DNA of 44,060 bases. It comes from Actinomycetes bacterium (lineage in GTDB: Bacteria > Actinomycetota > Acidimicrobiia > IMCC26256 > PALSA-610). Location: assembly GCA_025463875.1 (NCBI GenBank), contig JAODBI010000102.1, positions 1-44,060 on the forward strand, given 5' to 3'. Position 1 is the stretch's first letter. The number at the start of each line of letters is the position of its first letter. Shown here one piece after another: positions 35,531 through 44,060 of the stretch. The position numbers and the translations under genes are program-made. The notes under the pieces are model-generated. The model was not told where the DNA came from, did no database searches, and saw only the letters and a program-made list of their open reading frames with translations.

Positions 35531-35926
35531 CTAGCGGCGGTGCTCGAACCGGGCGACGACCGCGCTGCGGACGGGGACGAGCTCGTGGCGATACTGGCGG
35601 TGCGCGGCCTCGACCCGCTGTTCGGCCTCGCGCTGCAAGTCGTCGAGGCGCGCCTCGAGCTCGGCGATGCGCTCACGTGCCGCACCGAGCTCGTCCTCGA
35701 GGGCGAGGATGCGCTGCACTCCCGCCAGCGACACACCGTCGTTCGTCAGCTCCTGGATCCGTTGCAGCAGCGCGATGTCGTGATTCGAGTAGCGGCGACT
35801 ACGACCGGTCGTACGCGCCGGCGAGAGCAATCCCTTGCGCTCGTAGATGCGCAGCGTCTGCGGGTGCACGCCCGCGAGCTCGGCCGCCACCGAGATCATG
35901 TACAACGCCCTCGCGTCACTCTCCAT
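35531..35926 (-). CDS. hspR: HspR, MerR-family heat-shock repressor
   Basis: The 131-residue protein has the MerR helix-turn-helix [20 protein letters not shown], then [19 protein letters not shown], and a coiled coil ([19 protein letters not shown]). HspR represses dnaK and clpB operons with DnaK as co-repressor in actinobacteria. The ATG at 35926 has GGAGG eight bases upstream and overlaps the end of dnaJ by 11 bases. It is the fourth gene of dnaK-grpE-dnaJ-hspR, the classical actinobacterial order. Confidence 0.95.
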   Translation of the reverse strand: MESDARALYMISVAAELAGVHPQTLRIYERKGLLSPARTTGRSRRYSNHDIALLQRIQELTNDGVSLAGVQRILALEDELGAARERIAELEARLDDLQREAEQRVEAAHRQYRHELVPVRSAVVARFEHRR

Positions 35927-37130
35927 CGCGCTTCCTCCGGTCTTGGGCGGCCGCGTCCAGCGCCGCGCGCGGATCGCCGTCGAGCGCGCCCGCGAGCGCA
36001 ACGACTGCGTCGCGCTCGGCGCTCGTCAGGTTGATCGGGATCTGCACGTCGACGGTGACGAGAAGGTCGCCTTCCTTCGCGCCTTTGCCGTTGTCGCCCG
36101 TCCCGCTTCCGTTCTGGGCGACGCCCTTGCCGCGTACGCGCAGCACCTTTCCGCTCGGCGTTCCCGGCGGAATGCGCACCGTCACCTGCGCGTCGAGAGT
36201 GGGCACCTTGATGTCGGCGCCGAGCGCGGCTTCAGGGAACGTGACCGGGAGCCGCAACGTGAGATCGTTGCCGCTGCGCCCGAACAACGCGTGCTCGCGC
36301 ACGTGCACGACGACGAAGAGGTCGCCGGGCGGGCCACCGTTTGCTCCTGCCCCGCCGCGTCCCTTCACGCGGATGCGCTGCGCGTCGGCGACGCCGGCGG
36401 GAATCCGCACCTTGACCTCGCGAGCACGCACTTCGACACCGCTGCCGTTGCACGTCGGGCACGGAGTGGGGATGACCTGTCCCCGCCCACCGCACGTGGG
36501 GCACACCTGGGAGAACGAGAAGGGCCCCTGGTTGTCGGCGATCGTCCCGGCCCCGTGGCACTCGGGGCACGTCTCGGGCATCGTGCCCGGCGCCGCGCCC
36601 GAACCGGCGCAGGTGGAGCACGTCGCGTCGGCACGGAACCGCACCGTCGAAGTGACACCGCGGATCGCGTCCTCGAACTGCAGATGCAACTCGGTCTCGA
36701 GATCGCGACCGCGCTGCGGACCGGTCGCGGTGCGCCCGCGCCGGCGCCCCGCGCCGCCGCCACCGAACAGATCGCCGAAGATGTCACCGAGTCCGCCGCC
36801 GTCGGTGTCGAACCGGAACGTGCGACCCCCGCCGCCACCGCCGAATCCGCCCGGCCCGAACCCGCCGGCACCGTCGGGTCCGACGCCGGACGCGACCATC
36901 TGGCGGACCTCGTCGTACTCGGCGCGCTTGGTCTTGTCGCCGAGCACGTCGTAGGCCGCGGAGATCTCCTTGAAGCGCTCCTCGGCCGCGGCGTTTCCCT
37001 GGTTCGCGTCGGGGTGGTGTTGCTTGGCGAGCTTCTTGTACGCGCGCGACAACTCCTTCTCGGTCGCACTCTGCGGCACACCGAGAACGGCGTAGTAGTC
37101 CTTTTCGAACCACTCTCGCTGGGCGCTCAC
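35916..37130 (-). CDS. dnaJ: Chaperone DnaJ
   Basis: DnaJ stimulates the DnaK ATPase and delivers unfolded clients. The 404-residue protein has the J-domain (DYYAVLGVPQSATEKELSRA, with HPD in QHHPDANQG), a Gly-rich linker, and four zinc-finger repeats (CSTCAGSG, CPECHGAG, CPTCGGRG, CPTCNGSG). The C-terminal beta domains follow. The GTG start at 37130 overlaps the grpE stop (GTGA). The longer track start is a grpE shadow. Confidence 0.96.
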   Translation of the reverse strand: MSAQREWFEKDYYAVLGVPQSATEKELSRAYKKLAKQHHPDANQGNAAAEERFKEISAAYDVLGDKTKRAEYDEVRQMVASGVGPDGAGGFGPGGFGGGGGGRTFRFDTDGGGLGDIFGDLFGGGGAGRRRGRTATGPQRGRDLETELHLQFEDAIRGVTSTVRFRADATCSTCAGSGAAPGTMPETCPECHGAGTIADNQGPFSFSQVCPTCGGRGQVIPTPCPTCNGSGVEVRAREVKVRIPAGVADAQRIRVKGRGGAGANGGPPGDLFVVVHVREHALFGRSGNDLTLRLPVTFPEAALGADIKVPTLDAQVTVRIPPGTPSGKVLRVRGKGVAQNGSGTGDNGKGAKEGDLLVTVDVQIPINLTSAERDAVVALAGALDGDPRAALDAAAQDRRKRDGE

Positions 37131-37657
37131 TCGAGATTCTTCCTCGTCACTTTCACCATCGCGGGACGCAGGACGCGTCCCTTCAACTTCCAACCGGTGC
37201 GCAACACGTCGTCCACATGTGGCTCACCTTCGCCGTCGTCCTGCATCACGGCCTCGTGCTCGTTCGGATCGAACGGTGTTCCCTTGGCCTCGATGCGCTC
37301 GAGCCCGGCGCGCTCCATGACCGACGTCAGCTCGGCGTAGACGAGCTCGATGCCTTTGCGCACCTTGTCGTCGACGTCGCCGCCTTCGAGGTTGCGCACC
37401 GCGAGCTCGAAGCTGTCGAGCACCGGGAGCAGCTGCTCGAGCAATCCCTCCGTCGAACGCTCGACCAGCGCGGTCTGTTCGCGCACGACACGCTTGCGGT
37501 AGTTCTCGAAGTCGGCCTGGAGCCGACGCGTGGTGTCGAGCAGGTCGTCACGCTCGCGTTGCAACGACGCGAGATCGTCCTCGAACTGCGCGGCCTCTTC
37601 GGCACCCGGGTCAGGTGTCTGACCCGGGGCCGTCGTCTCGCGGTGCGCGTCCGTCAT
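37127..37657 (-). CDS. grpE: Nucleotide exchange factor GrpE
   Basis: GrpE releases ADP from DnaK. The 176-residue protein has an acidic disordered head, a long coiled coil (LASLQRERDDLLDTTRRLQA, DFENYRKRV), a helical bundle (GLLEQLLPVLDSFELAVRNL) and the beta-wing (KGTPFDPNEHEAVMQ, VLRTGWKLKGRVLRPAMVKV). It starts 6 bp after the dnaK stop and is coupled to dnaJ. Confidence 0.96.
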   Translation of the reverse strand: MTDAHRETTAPGQTPDPGAEEAAQFEDDLASLQRERDDLLDTTRRLQADFENYRKRVVREQTALVERSTEGLLEQLLPVLDSFELAVRNLEGGDVDDKVRKGIELVYAELTSVMERAGLERIEAKGTPFDPNEHEAVMQDDGEGEPHVDDVLRTGWKLKGRVLRPAMVKVTRKNLE

Positions 37658-37663
37658 GACGGG

Positions 37664-39511
37664 CTACGCGCTCCGCTGGTCGTCGTCGGCGTCGTCGACG
37701 ATCTCGGCGTCCGCGACCTCGTCGTCCGAGGGCTGCGAATCGCCGCCCGTGGCACCACCGGCCGACTGCTGCGCCTGCACGTTCTGGTACAGCCGCCGCG
37801 TGAAGTCGTTGCTCGCCGCAAGCAGCAGCTCGTGCGCGTGCTTGATCGCCTCGACGTCGGAGCCGGCCAGCGTCTCCTTGAGGTTCTTCAAGGCCACGTC
37901 GATCTTCTCGCGGTCGTCGGCGGGGACCTTGTCGCCCTGCTCCTTCAGGAGGGTTTCCGTCTGCCACGCAAGGGTGTCGGCCGTGTTACGGGTCTCGGCC
38001 TCCTCACGCTTCTTCTTGTCCTCTTCCGCGTGGGCCTCGGCGTCCTTGATCATCTGGTTGATGTCGTCCTTGCCGAGCGCGGTTCCACCCGAGATCACCA
38101 TCGACTGTTCCTTGCTCGTGCCGAGGTCCTTGGCGGAAACGTGCACGATGCCGTTGGCGTCGATGTCGAACGTGACCTCGATCTGCGGTACGCCGCGGGG
38201 CGCGGGCGGCAGACCCATGAGCGTGAACGTGCCCAACTGCTTGTTGCGGTAGGCCATCTCGCTCTCGCCCTGCAGCACCTTGATCTCGACCGAGGGCTGG
38301 CTGTCCTCGGCGGTGGTGAAGACCTGCGAACGCTTCACCGGGATGGTGCTGTTGCGTTCGATGATCTTCTCCATGATCTGACCGCGGGTCTCGATGCCGA
38401 GCGACAGCGGCGTGACGTCGAGTAGGAGGATGTCCTTGACGTCACCCTTCAAGACGCCGGCCTGGATCGATGCACCGGCCGCGACCGCCTCGTCGGGGTT
38501 CACGCCCTTGTGCGGCTCCTTGCCGGTGAGCTGGGTCACCAACTCGGTGACCGCAGGCATACGCGTCGAACCACCGACCAGGATCACGTGGTCGATCTTC
38601 GATTTGTCGAAGCCCGCGTCGCGGATCGCCTGGTCGAACGGACCTCGGCACGCTTCGAGCAGGTCCTTCGTCATCTCCTGGAAGCGGGCCCGGGTGAGGG
38701 TCAGCTCGAGGTGCAACGGACCGTCGCTCGTCGCGGTGACGAACGGCAGGTTGATCGTCGTCTCCTGCAACGTGCTGAGCTCGATCTTCGCCTTCTCGGC
38801 CGCTTCCTTCAGGCGCTGGGCGGCCATCTTGTCGATGCCGAGGTCGACGCCGTGCGAGTTCTTGAACTCGCTGACCATCCAGTCGATGACCTTCTGGTCC
38901 CAGTCGTCGCCACCGAGGTGCGTGTTCCCGGACGTGCTCTTGACCTCGAACACACCGTCGCCGATCTCGAGCACCGACACGTCGAACGTGCCACCGCCAA
39001 GGTCGAAGACGAGGATCGTCTGGTCACTGCCTTCCTTGTCGAGGCCGTACGCGAGCGCGGCCGCGGTCGGCTCGTTGATGATGCGCAGCACGTCGAGGCC
39101 TGCGATCTCGCCGGCTTCCTTGGTGGCCTGGCGCTGCGCGTCGTCGAAGTACGCGGGGACGGTGATGACGGCCTGGGTGACCGGCGTGCCGAGGTAGCTC
39201 TCGGCGTCGCGCTTCAGCTTCTGCAAGATGCGGGCGCTGATCTCCTGCGAGTTGTACGCCTTCCCGTCGATGTCGACCTTCCAGTCGGTGCCCATGTGGC
39301 GCTTGACGGAACGGATCGTGCGATCGGGGTTGGTGATCGCCTGGCGCTTGGCGACCTCGCCGACCAGCACCTCGCCGGACTTGGAGAACGCGACGACCGA
39401 GGGAGTCGTACGGCTTCCCTCGGCGTTGGGGATGACGACAGGCTCACCGGCCTCGAGCACCGAGACCACTGAGTTGGTAGTGCCGAGGTCGATGCCGACG
39501 GCCTTGGACAT
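37664..39511 (-). CDS. dnaK: Chaperone DnaK (Hsp70)
   Basis: The 615-residue Hsp70 shows all ATPase motifs: [48 protein letters not shown] and [14 protein letters not shown]. The substrate domain follows ([19 protein letters not shown]), with an acidic tail ([17 protein letters not shown]). It heads dnaK-grpE-dnaJ-hspR and diverges from the cyclic-nucleotide-domain gene over a 184-bp gap. A TATGAT -10-like box lies at 39558-39553; a full HspR (HAIR) operator was not found. Confidence 0.97.
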   Translation of the reverse strand: MSKAVGIDLGTTNSVVSVLEAGEPVVIPNAEGSRTTPSVVAFSKSGEVLVGEVAKRQAITNPDRTIRSVKRHMGTDWKVDIDGKAYNSQEISARILQKLKRDAESYLGTPVTQAVITVPAYFDDAQRQATKEAGEIAGLDVLRIINEPTAAALAYGLDKEGSDQTILVFDLGGGTFDVSVLEIGDGVFEVKSTSGNTHLGGDDWDQKVIDWMVSEFKNSHGVDLGIDKMAAQRLKEAAEKAKIELSTLQETTINLPFVTATSDGPLHLELTLTRARFQEMTKDLLEACRGPFDQAIRDAGFDKSKIDHVILVGGSTRMPAVTELVTQLTGKEPHKGVNPDEAVAAGASIQAGVLKGDVKDILLLDVTPLSLGIETRGQIMEKIIERNSTIPVKRSQVFTTAEDSQPSVEIKVLQGESEMAYRNKQLGTFTLMGLPPAPRGVPQIEVTFDIDANGIVHVSAKDLGTSKEQSMVISGGTALGKDDINQMIKDAEAHAEEDKKKREEAETRNTADTLAWQTETLLKEQGDKVPADDREKIDVALKNLKETLAGSDVEAIKHAHELLLAASNDFTRRLYQNVQAQQSAGGATGGDSQPSDDEVADAEIVDDADDDQRSA

Positions 39512-39592
39512 GGTTTGCCTCCACTGGAGCTGAGGGTTGAGTACGAACGAGGATCATAACTTGACAATGCCGTTGTTAGATTCCCCGGAGGG

Positions 39593-39605
39593 CGGGAAAT
39601 TCCCG
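39593..39605. promoter_or_regulatory. Palindrome in the dnaK/CNB divergent promoter region
   Basis: CGGGAA-A-TTCCCG has perfect 6-bp arms around one base. It lies between the divergent dnaK gene and the cyclic-nucleotide-domain gene, 35 bp upstream of the dnaK -10 and about 54 bp upstream of the other gene's -35. A two-fold binding site is plausible; the protein is unknown. Confidence 0.4.
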
Positions 39606-39658
39606 GATCGTGGCCGCCGCGTCACGCTCTGAGCGGGCGTGAGCAGGGAAAGTGCCAG

Positions 39659-39687
39659 GTGACGCGGACGGCGCGACTGGTTAGATT
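39659..39687 (+). promoter_or_regulatory. Candidate leaderless promoter of the cyclic-nucleotide-domain gene
   Basis: GTGACG (4 of 6 to TTGACA) and TAGATT are exactly 17 bp apart. TAGATT ends 8 bp before the ATG at 39696, so transcription would start about at the ATG. No Shine-Dalgarno is present. Confidence 0.5.
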
Positions 39688-39695
39688 TCGGGCCC

Positions 39696-40121
39696 ATGGC
39701 CCGTCGCGATGCGTTCATCGACCACTTGCAGCAGGTCCCGCTCTTCGCGGCCTGCTCTCGCAAGGACCTCCAGCTGGTCGCCAGACGGGCGGAAGAGATC
39801 AGGGTTCCGGCGGGCAAGACGCTCATCTCCGAGGGGGAGACGGGGCACGAGTTCTTCGTGATCCTCGAGGGGACGGCCCGGGTGACCCGGCGGGGTCGCA
39901 AGATCACGACCCTCGGGCCCGGTGACGCGTTCGGCGAGCTGGCACTGCTCGAGAAGGCGCCGCGCAACTCGACGATCGTGGCCGACACCGACATGGAGCT
40001 CGTCGTCCTCGGCCAGCGTGAATTCGCCGGCCTCATCGACGAGGTCCCCGGCTTCGCGCGCAAGCTGCTCGCGGGCATGGCTCACCGCTTGCGTGAAGCC
40101 GACGCCCGCAGCGTGAACTAA
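39696..40121 (+). CDS. Cyclic-nucleotide-binding domain protein
   Basis: The 141-residue protein is a single Crp-type beta-roll: QVPLFAACSRKDLQLVARRA, AGKTLISEGETGHEFFVILE, and the phosphate-binding cassette GDAFGELALLEKAPRNSTIV, then a C-helix (KLLAGMAHRLREA). There is no DNA-binding domain, so it is not a transcription factor by itself. It may bind cAMP or cGMP and signal by protein contact. The canonical cassette Arg is replaced in an E-L-A-L-L-E-K-A-P-R context that still offers R at the usual place. It lies 62 bp upstream of the EtfD-like gene. Confidence 0.9.
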   Translation: MARRDAFIDHLQQVPLFAACSRKDLQLVARRAEEIRVPAGKTLISEGETGHEFFVILEGTARVTRRGRKITTLGPGDAFGELALLEKAPRNSTIVADTDMELVVLGQREFAGLIDEVPGFARKLLAGMAHRLREADARSVN

Positions 40122-40183
40122 CCGACTTTCCCGCGTTCCCTCGGATCGATGCGGGTCGGGCAGGGGCTTGTACATTCGCGCTG

Positions 40184-42394
40184 ATGCGACTGCCCAAGGC
40201 TCATCAGGTCGTGCTCGGACTCGGCGTCGTGATGTTCGTGTTCGTGATCGGCAGCGGCGTCGTGCCCGCGATCACGGGGTGGCACGACAACTCGAACGTC
40301 CAGCGCGAGGTGTTCTGGAACGTCCCGACCGCGTTGAAGGTCGCGTTCTATGCCGCGGTGGCGACGACGTTGCTGATCGTCGCGTGGCTCGCGTCGCTGC
40401 GCGTCCGCAACTACGAGCGCGGCCGGCCCGACGACCGGCGCACCACTCGGAAGAACGTCGAAAAACGGGCCAAGAGCTACCGCAACGGCGTGTGGATGCA
40501 GACGCTGCTGCGCGATCCCGCCGCGGGCCTCATGCACGCGCTCCTCTACTTCGGCTTCGTCTCGCTGTTCATCGTCACCGTCATCAGCGAGACCGACCAC
40601 CAGCTCCCGGACCGCTTCAAGTTCCTGCACGGGCAGACCTACCAGGCGTACTCGGCGGGGGCCGAGATCGCGGGTCTCATGTTCCTGGCCGGCATCGTCT
40701 GGGCGATCTCCCGCCGCTACATACAGCGGCCGTACCGCATCCGCATCAAGACCCGTCCCGAGGACGCGGTCATCCTCGGCACGTTCTTCGTCATCGGTGT
40801 CACCGGATTCTTCGTCGAAGCCGTCCGCATCGCCGCCGAGGGCGAGCCGAGCTTCGAGAAGTGGTCGTTCGTCGGATACCCGCTCGCCAAGATCGTCGAC
40901 GGTTGGTCGGTCCACACCCTCGACGTCACCCACCGGTGGTTGTGGGCCGTGCACGTGGTGGCGTTCCTGGGCTTCCTCTTGATCCTGCCGACGACGAAGT
41001 TGCGGCACATGTTCACGTCGCCCATGAACATGTACCTGAAGGATCGCGACCGGCCCAAGGGCGCGATGAAGCCCATGCCGAACCTCATGGAGACCGAGCT
41101 CGAGAGCTTCGGTGCGGTCAAGATCGAGGACTTCACGTGGAAGCAGTTGATGGACACCGACGCGTGCACGGTCTGCGGACGTTGCACGTCGGTGTGCCCT
41201 GCGCACGCGACGGGCAAGCCCCTCGACCCGCGCGAGATCGTCTTGAAAGTCGGCGAGGTGATGGTGGCGACCGGTGATCCGGCCGTGTCGCCGGTGGTGG
41301 GCGTCGACCCCGACATCGCGGTCACCGTCGACAGCGTCTTCGAGCGCATCACACCCGACGAGGTGTGGGCGTGCACGAGCTGCAAGGCCTGCGACGAGAT
41401 CTGCCCAGTGAACATCGAGATCCTCGACAAGATCCTCGACATGCGGCGCTACCTGACGCTGATGGAGAGCGACTTCCCGAGCGAGCTCGGGAACACGTTC
41501 CGGTCGATGGAGAACTCGGGCAACGCCTACGGCTTGAACCAGGGAGACCGCGGCGATTGGGCGAGCGCGCTCGAAGGTGTCGACATCGTCGAGCCCGGCG
41601 GCGCGTTCGACCACGAGTACCTGTACTTCGTGGGCTGCGCCGGGAGCTTCGACGACCGCAACAAGAAGACGTCGCGCGCGCTTGCCAAGCTGCTCCAACG
41701 GGCGGGGATCGACTTCGCGATCCTCGGTCCAAGCGAGATGTGCAACGGCGACCAGGCCCGCCGCGCCGGGAACGAATACATCTTCCAGATGCTCGCGATG
41801 CAGAACGTCGAGGTGTTCGACGGCATGGGCGTGAAGAAGATCATCACGCAGTGCCCGCACTGCTTCAACGTGTTGAAGAACGACTACCCGCAGGTCGGCG
41901 GCAACTACGAGGTCATCCACCACTCGCAGTTGCTCGACGAGCTCGTGCGCGACGGACGGTTGTCGCTCGCGGGCGCGACGCTCGAAGAGCGCGTGACCTA
42001 CCACGACTCGTGCTACCTGGGTCGGCACAACGACGTGTACCTCGCGCCCCGACGCGTCGTCGGTTCGCTCGCCGGCATCGACCTCGTCGAGATGCCGCGC
42101 AACGGCACCAAGGGCATGTGCTGCGGCGCCGGCGGCGCGCGCATGTGGATGGAGGAGAACACCGGCAAGAAGGTGAACACCGAACGCAGCCAGGAGGCGA
42201 TCGCGACGGGCGCGTCGCGCATCGCGGTCGCGTGCCCCTTCTGCTACGTGATGTTCGACGACGGCGTGAAGGGCGAGGGCAAGGACGAAGAGGTCCGCGT
42301 TCAGGACATCGCCGAGATGCTGTGGGAAGCGATCGAGAACGGCGCGTCGGGCGCGGCGGCCGCGGCCGGACCCCCGTTCACGCCCGGGATCTGA
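40184..42394 (+). CDS. EtfD-like membrane Fe-S oxidoreductase
   Basis: The 736-residue protein resembles EtfD (Rv0338c type), which passes electrons from electron-transfer flavoprotein to menaquinone during fatty-acid oxidation. The N-terminal 280 residues have membrane helices resembling a nitrate-reductase gamma/heme b domain (for example VVLGLGVVMFVFVIGSG and FFVIGVTGFFVEAVRIA). Two 4Fe-4S motifs follow: CTVCGRCTSVCP near residue 328 and CTSCKACDEICP near 397. Two CCG cysteine-rich domains (CPHCFNVLKNDYP and GMCCGAGGARMWMEE) end the protein. A TACATT box at 40171 sits 8 bp before the ATG, suggesting a leaderless mRNA. The EtfD assignment is by similarity. Confidence 0.88.
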   Translation: MRLPKAHQVVLGLGVVMFVFVIGSGVVPAITGWHDNSNVQREVFWNVPTALKVAFYAAVATTLLIVAWLASLRVRNYERGRPDDRRTTRKNVEKRAKSYRNGVWMQTLLRDPAAGLMHALLYFGFVSLFIVTVISETDHQLPDRFKFLHGQTYQAYSAGAEIAGLMFLAGIVWAISRRYIQRPYRIRIKTRPEDAVILGTFFVIGVTGFFVEAVRIAAEGEPSFEKWSFVGYPLAKIVDGWSVHTLDVTHRWLWAVHVVAFLGFLLILPTTKLRHMFTSPMNMYLKDRDRPKGAMKPMPNLMETELESFGAVKIEDFTWKQLMDTDACTVCGRCTSVCPAHATGKPLDPREIVLKVGEVMVATGDPAVSPVVGVDPDIAVTVDSVFERITPDEVWACTSCKACDEICPVNIEILDKILDMRRYLTLMESDFPSELGNTFRSMENSGNAYGLNQGDRGDWASALEGVDIVEPGGAFDHEYLYFVGCAGSFDDRNKKTSRALAKLLQRAGIDFAILGPSEMCNGDQARRAGNEYIFQMLAMQNVEVFDGMGVKKIITQCPHCFNVLKNDYPQVGGNYEVIHHSQLLDELVRDGRLSLAGATLEERVTYHDSCYLGRHNDVYLAPRRVVGSLAGIDLVEMPRNGTKGMCCGAGGARMWMEENTGKKVNTERSQEAIATGASRIAVACPFCYVMFDDGVKGEGKDEEVRVQDIAEMLWEAIENGASGAAAAAGPPFTPGI

Positions 42395-42421
42395 CGACCC
42401 GGTCGTTGTTGATCTGCGTTG

Positions 42422-42555
42422 CGGCGATTCGTCGGAAGATTCGTCGGGACGTGAGGGCGTGCCTCAGACCTGTCCCGGCGATTCGTCGGAAGATTCGTCG
42501 CGCCACTCCGACGAGGTGCCCGAGCTGCGTCGGCGATTCGTCGGAAGATTCGTTG
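42422..42555. repeat. Three 25-bp direct repeats with a 54-55 bp period
   Basis: A 25-bp unit occurs at 42422, 42476 and 42531 (one mismatch in the third), separated by unrelated 29- and 30-bp stretches. Each unit itself contains GATTCGTCG twice, 12 bp apart. Half of the unit appears inverted at 42617-42629. The array fills the 254-bp gap between the EtfD-like gene and the RDD gene. It looks CRISPR-like in spacing but has no cas genes or dyad, so a dispersed or regulatory repeat is more likely. Confidence 0.8.
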
Positions 42556-42648
42556 GAACGCTCTGACCAGGGGTGACCCGTCGGGGAGGGAACGAAATTC
42601 GTGGCGGGCGGGCACACGACGAATCGCCGCCGGTAGTCACGGACCTCG

Positions 42649-43722
42649 TCACTTCTCCGGTTCGTCGTCCTTGTCCAAGGCCTTGTTCCACCACGACTCG
42701 CCTTCGGCTGGTGCGGCCGGCTCGGGTGCGGGCGGATCGGCGGCGGGGGGCGGCGGAGGCGGAGTCGTCGACGGCGCGGGGCTGTCCCAGCCGAGCGGAC
42801 CGGGCTCGGTGGGAGGCGCGGGTGGCGCCGGCGGAGGCGGTGTGGGGTCTGTCCAACCGGGTGCGGTCGGCGACGCGGGCGCGGTCGGAGGCGGCGGCGC
42901 GCCCCAGCTCGGCGCCTGCTGGGGAGGGGGCGGCGATCCCCAGGTGGGAGGCGCCGCTTCCGCGGGCGGTTGCGCGCCCCACCCCGGAGGACCGCTCGCC
43001 GGCGGGGCACCCCAGGTCGGTTGCGGCGGGGGCGGCGCGGACCATCCACCGGGCTGGGCCGGAGGAGCGCCGTACGGGGGCGGAGCGCCCCACCCGGGCG
43101 CGCCCTGTGGCGCGCCGCCGGGCGGAACCCATCCCGCCGGGCCCGGTTGACCGTACGCGCCGTACGGGCCGGCGAAGGCGGGACCGAGTACCGGGCGGCC
43201 CGCGTCCGCGAGCGCCACGACGTACGTCCCCGCCGCCATGTCACCCACCCGCCGGTGCGGGTGCGTGAGCGACGCGGTGAGCAATCCGATGAGGAAGCAG
43301 AGGTTGTCGACGAAGATCAGGAGGATCCAGCGGAGCAGCACGGGGCCGAACCCCGCCTTCCGGCCCTGCGCATCGACGACGCGCAGACCCATGATGAGCT
43401 TGCCGATGCTGGCGCCGACCACGGCCTGGAGCACGACGAGGTCGAGGATGCTCGCCACGGCGCCGATTCCGTAACCGAGGCCGAGCCCGGAGCCTTTCCA
43501 GACGTAGACGCGCGAGCCGATCTGGAGACATGAACCGCTGACGCCGCCGGCCCGGAGGCTTGCGCACGCGTGCGCGGGCGCCCCCGTGTAGACCTGGTCC
43601 TTCGTCACGGCGAGGATGGCGATGCCGATCCCGGCGAGGAGCACGAAGTCGATGATGTAGGCGACGATGCGCCGGCCCATCACGTTGGTGGGATCGCGCT
43701 GGAGCGGCATTCCGTAAGCCAT
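42649..43722 (-). CDS. RDD-family membrane protein with a Pro-rich tail
   Basis: The 357-residue protein starts PTNVMGRRIVAYIIDFVLLA, the RDD signature (R...D), and has about three membrane helices within the first 175 residues. These include VASILDLVVLQAVVGASIGK, GLRVVDAQGRKAG and WILLIFVDNLCFLIGLLTA. From about residue 185 onward it is almost entirely Pro/Gly/Ala/Trp repeats of the WGAPPP type, presumably disordered and cytoplasmic. The role of the RDD domain is unclear; transport or membrane-protein assembly have been suggested for relatives. Confidence 0.88.
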   Translation of the reverse strand: MAYGMPLQRDPTNVMGRRIVAYIIDFVLLAGIGIAILAVTKDQVYTGAPAHACASLRAGGVSGSCLQIGSRVYVWKGSGLGLGYGIGAVASILDLVVLQAVVGASIGKLIMGLRVVDAQGRKAGFGPVLLRWILLIFVDNLCFLIGLLTASLTHPHRRVGDMAAGTYVVALADAGRPVLGPAFAGPYGAYGQPGPAGWVPPGGAPQGAPGWGAPPPYGAPPAQPGGWSAPPPPQPTWGAPPASGPPGWGAQPPAEAAPPTWGSPPPPQQAPSWGAPPPPTAPASPTAPGWTDPTPPPPAPPAPPTEPGPLGWDSPAPSTTPPPPPPAADPPAPEPAAPAEGESWWNKALDKDDEPEK

Positions 43723-43799
43723 ATGGCGTCGATTCTCCCCTACGGCGTGCCCTGAGCGGGCGGATGCCGAAAAGTGTCCTCTGGTACCTTCGGCCGTTC

Positions 43800-43870
43800 G
43801 CGGGCGTAGTTCAGCGGCAGAACATCAGCTTCCCAAGCTGAGAACGCGGGTTCGATTCCCGTCGCCCGCT
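43800..43870 (+). tRNA. tRNA-Gly (anticodon CCC)
   Basis: Acceptor GCGGGCG pairs with CGCCCGC, the anticodon loop is TTCCCAA (CCC) on stem TCAGC/GCTGA, and the T-arm is GCGGG-TTCGATT-CCCGT. The discriminator is T. A TACCTT -10-like box lies about 15 bp upstream. Confidence 0.96.
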
Positions 43871-44060
43871 CTCGTATGTATGCGCAGGTCAGGGCATACC
43901 CGCACAGACCTCACGGGATTGCGGCATCCGTTCAAAACGGTTCCATCACCCGCCCTCGGTGATCTCGTTCAGTACGCCAAGCGGTCGGCGAGGCGCGGGG
44001 ACGTTTGGCACACCTCGCACCGAAATCGGAGTAGCGCCGCGGTGGTGGTAGCACCTCCGG
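43871..44060. other. Window end after tRNA-Gly, no supportable gene
   Basis: Open frames run off the window on both strands (from ATG 43880 on plus, and a frame ending TGA at 43971-43969 on minus reading FRCEVCQTSPRLADRLAY). Neither can be identified from so little sequence. tRNA 3' flanks often carry integrated elements, which cannot be tested here. Confidence 0.3.

Noticed and set aside
39512-39695. Canonical HAIR operator (CTTGAGT-N7-ACTCAAG) upstream of dnaK
   Set aside because: Only single half-site-like hexamers (TTGAGT at 39537 and TTGACA at 39561) in direct orientation were found, without the partner at the right spacing.
42422-42555. A functional CRISPR array
   Set aside because: There are only three repeats, the unit is an internal direct repeat with no useful dyad, and no cas genes are in the window. 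Kept as an unexplained repeat.
43876-44060. A gene start after tRNA-Gly
   Set aside because: Several short open frames run off the window edge. None has a ribosome site or a recognisable motif.

Overview
The window is high-GC DNA from an actinobacterium, most likely a member of the Acidimicrobiia. The main clues are two secreted proteins built from GYW-type repeats (GYWLVASDGG...FGDA), a BldC regulator beside purF-purM, a dnaK-grpE-dnaJ-hspR operon, an EtfD-like membrane Fe-S protein, frequent GTG starts and many likely leaderless promoters (a TANNNT -10 box about 7 nt before the start codon). The taxonomic placement is inference from gene families; no 16S or marker search was possible.

Left part (1-11 kb). 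The window opens inside a GGDEF-EAL protein (+), which converges through a strong hairpin on a Gly-rich/GYW-repeat secreted protein (-). Two further secreted or membrane-anchored proteins (-) follow. They lie between an intact tRNA-Lys and a 22-bp copy of its 3' end, which is the geometry of a tRNA-integrated islet. Next come a lipoprotein, a frameshifted gene relic, a translationally coupled DUF1214-type protein plus sulfotransferase, a small lipoprotein, a tRNA-Glu/Asp/Phe cluster and bldC.

Purine region (11-23.3 kb). Nine de novo purine genes lie on the minus strand in the order purA-purD-purB-purC, purS-purQ, purL, purF-purM. A SAM methyltransferase is coupled to purQ, and an APS kinase (cysC) faces the other way between purL and purF. 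Several junctions are 4-nt GTGA overlaps. PurS, PurQ and a short PurL form the three-subunit FGAM synthase. purN, purH, purE and purK are not in the window.

Catabolic stretch (23.4-29 kb). A type-B carboxylesterase, an NmrA-like reductase, a class II aldolase-family protein, an amidohydrolase-2 and an AMP-dependent acyl-CoA ligase look like a small-molecule degradation module. The last three are tightly spaced on the plus strand. The substrate is unknown.

Right part (29-44 kb). A ribbon-helix-helix/Clp-N fusion protein sits behind a striking repeat operator. It is followed by the second GYW protein, an LpqC/PHB-depolymerase-like lipoprotein and a conserved small acidic protein. The chaperone locus dnaK-grpE-dnaJ-hspR leads into clpB, which carries an in-frame TAG at codon 328. 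Divergent from dnaK are a cyclic-nucleotide-binding-domain protein and an EtfD-like oxidoreductase. Three 25-bp repeats spaced about 55 bp apart, an RDD membrane protein and tRNA-Gly(CCC) close the window.

The most notable observations are the interrupted clpB, the RHH-ClpN gene with three 11-bp-phased repeats plus a palindrome, the tRNA-Lys-bounded islet, the six-unit GYW proteins, and several gene relics.
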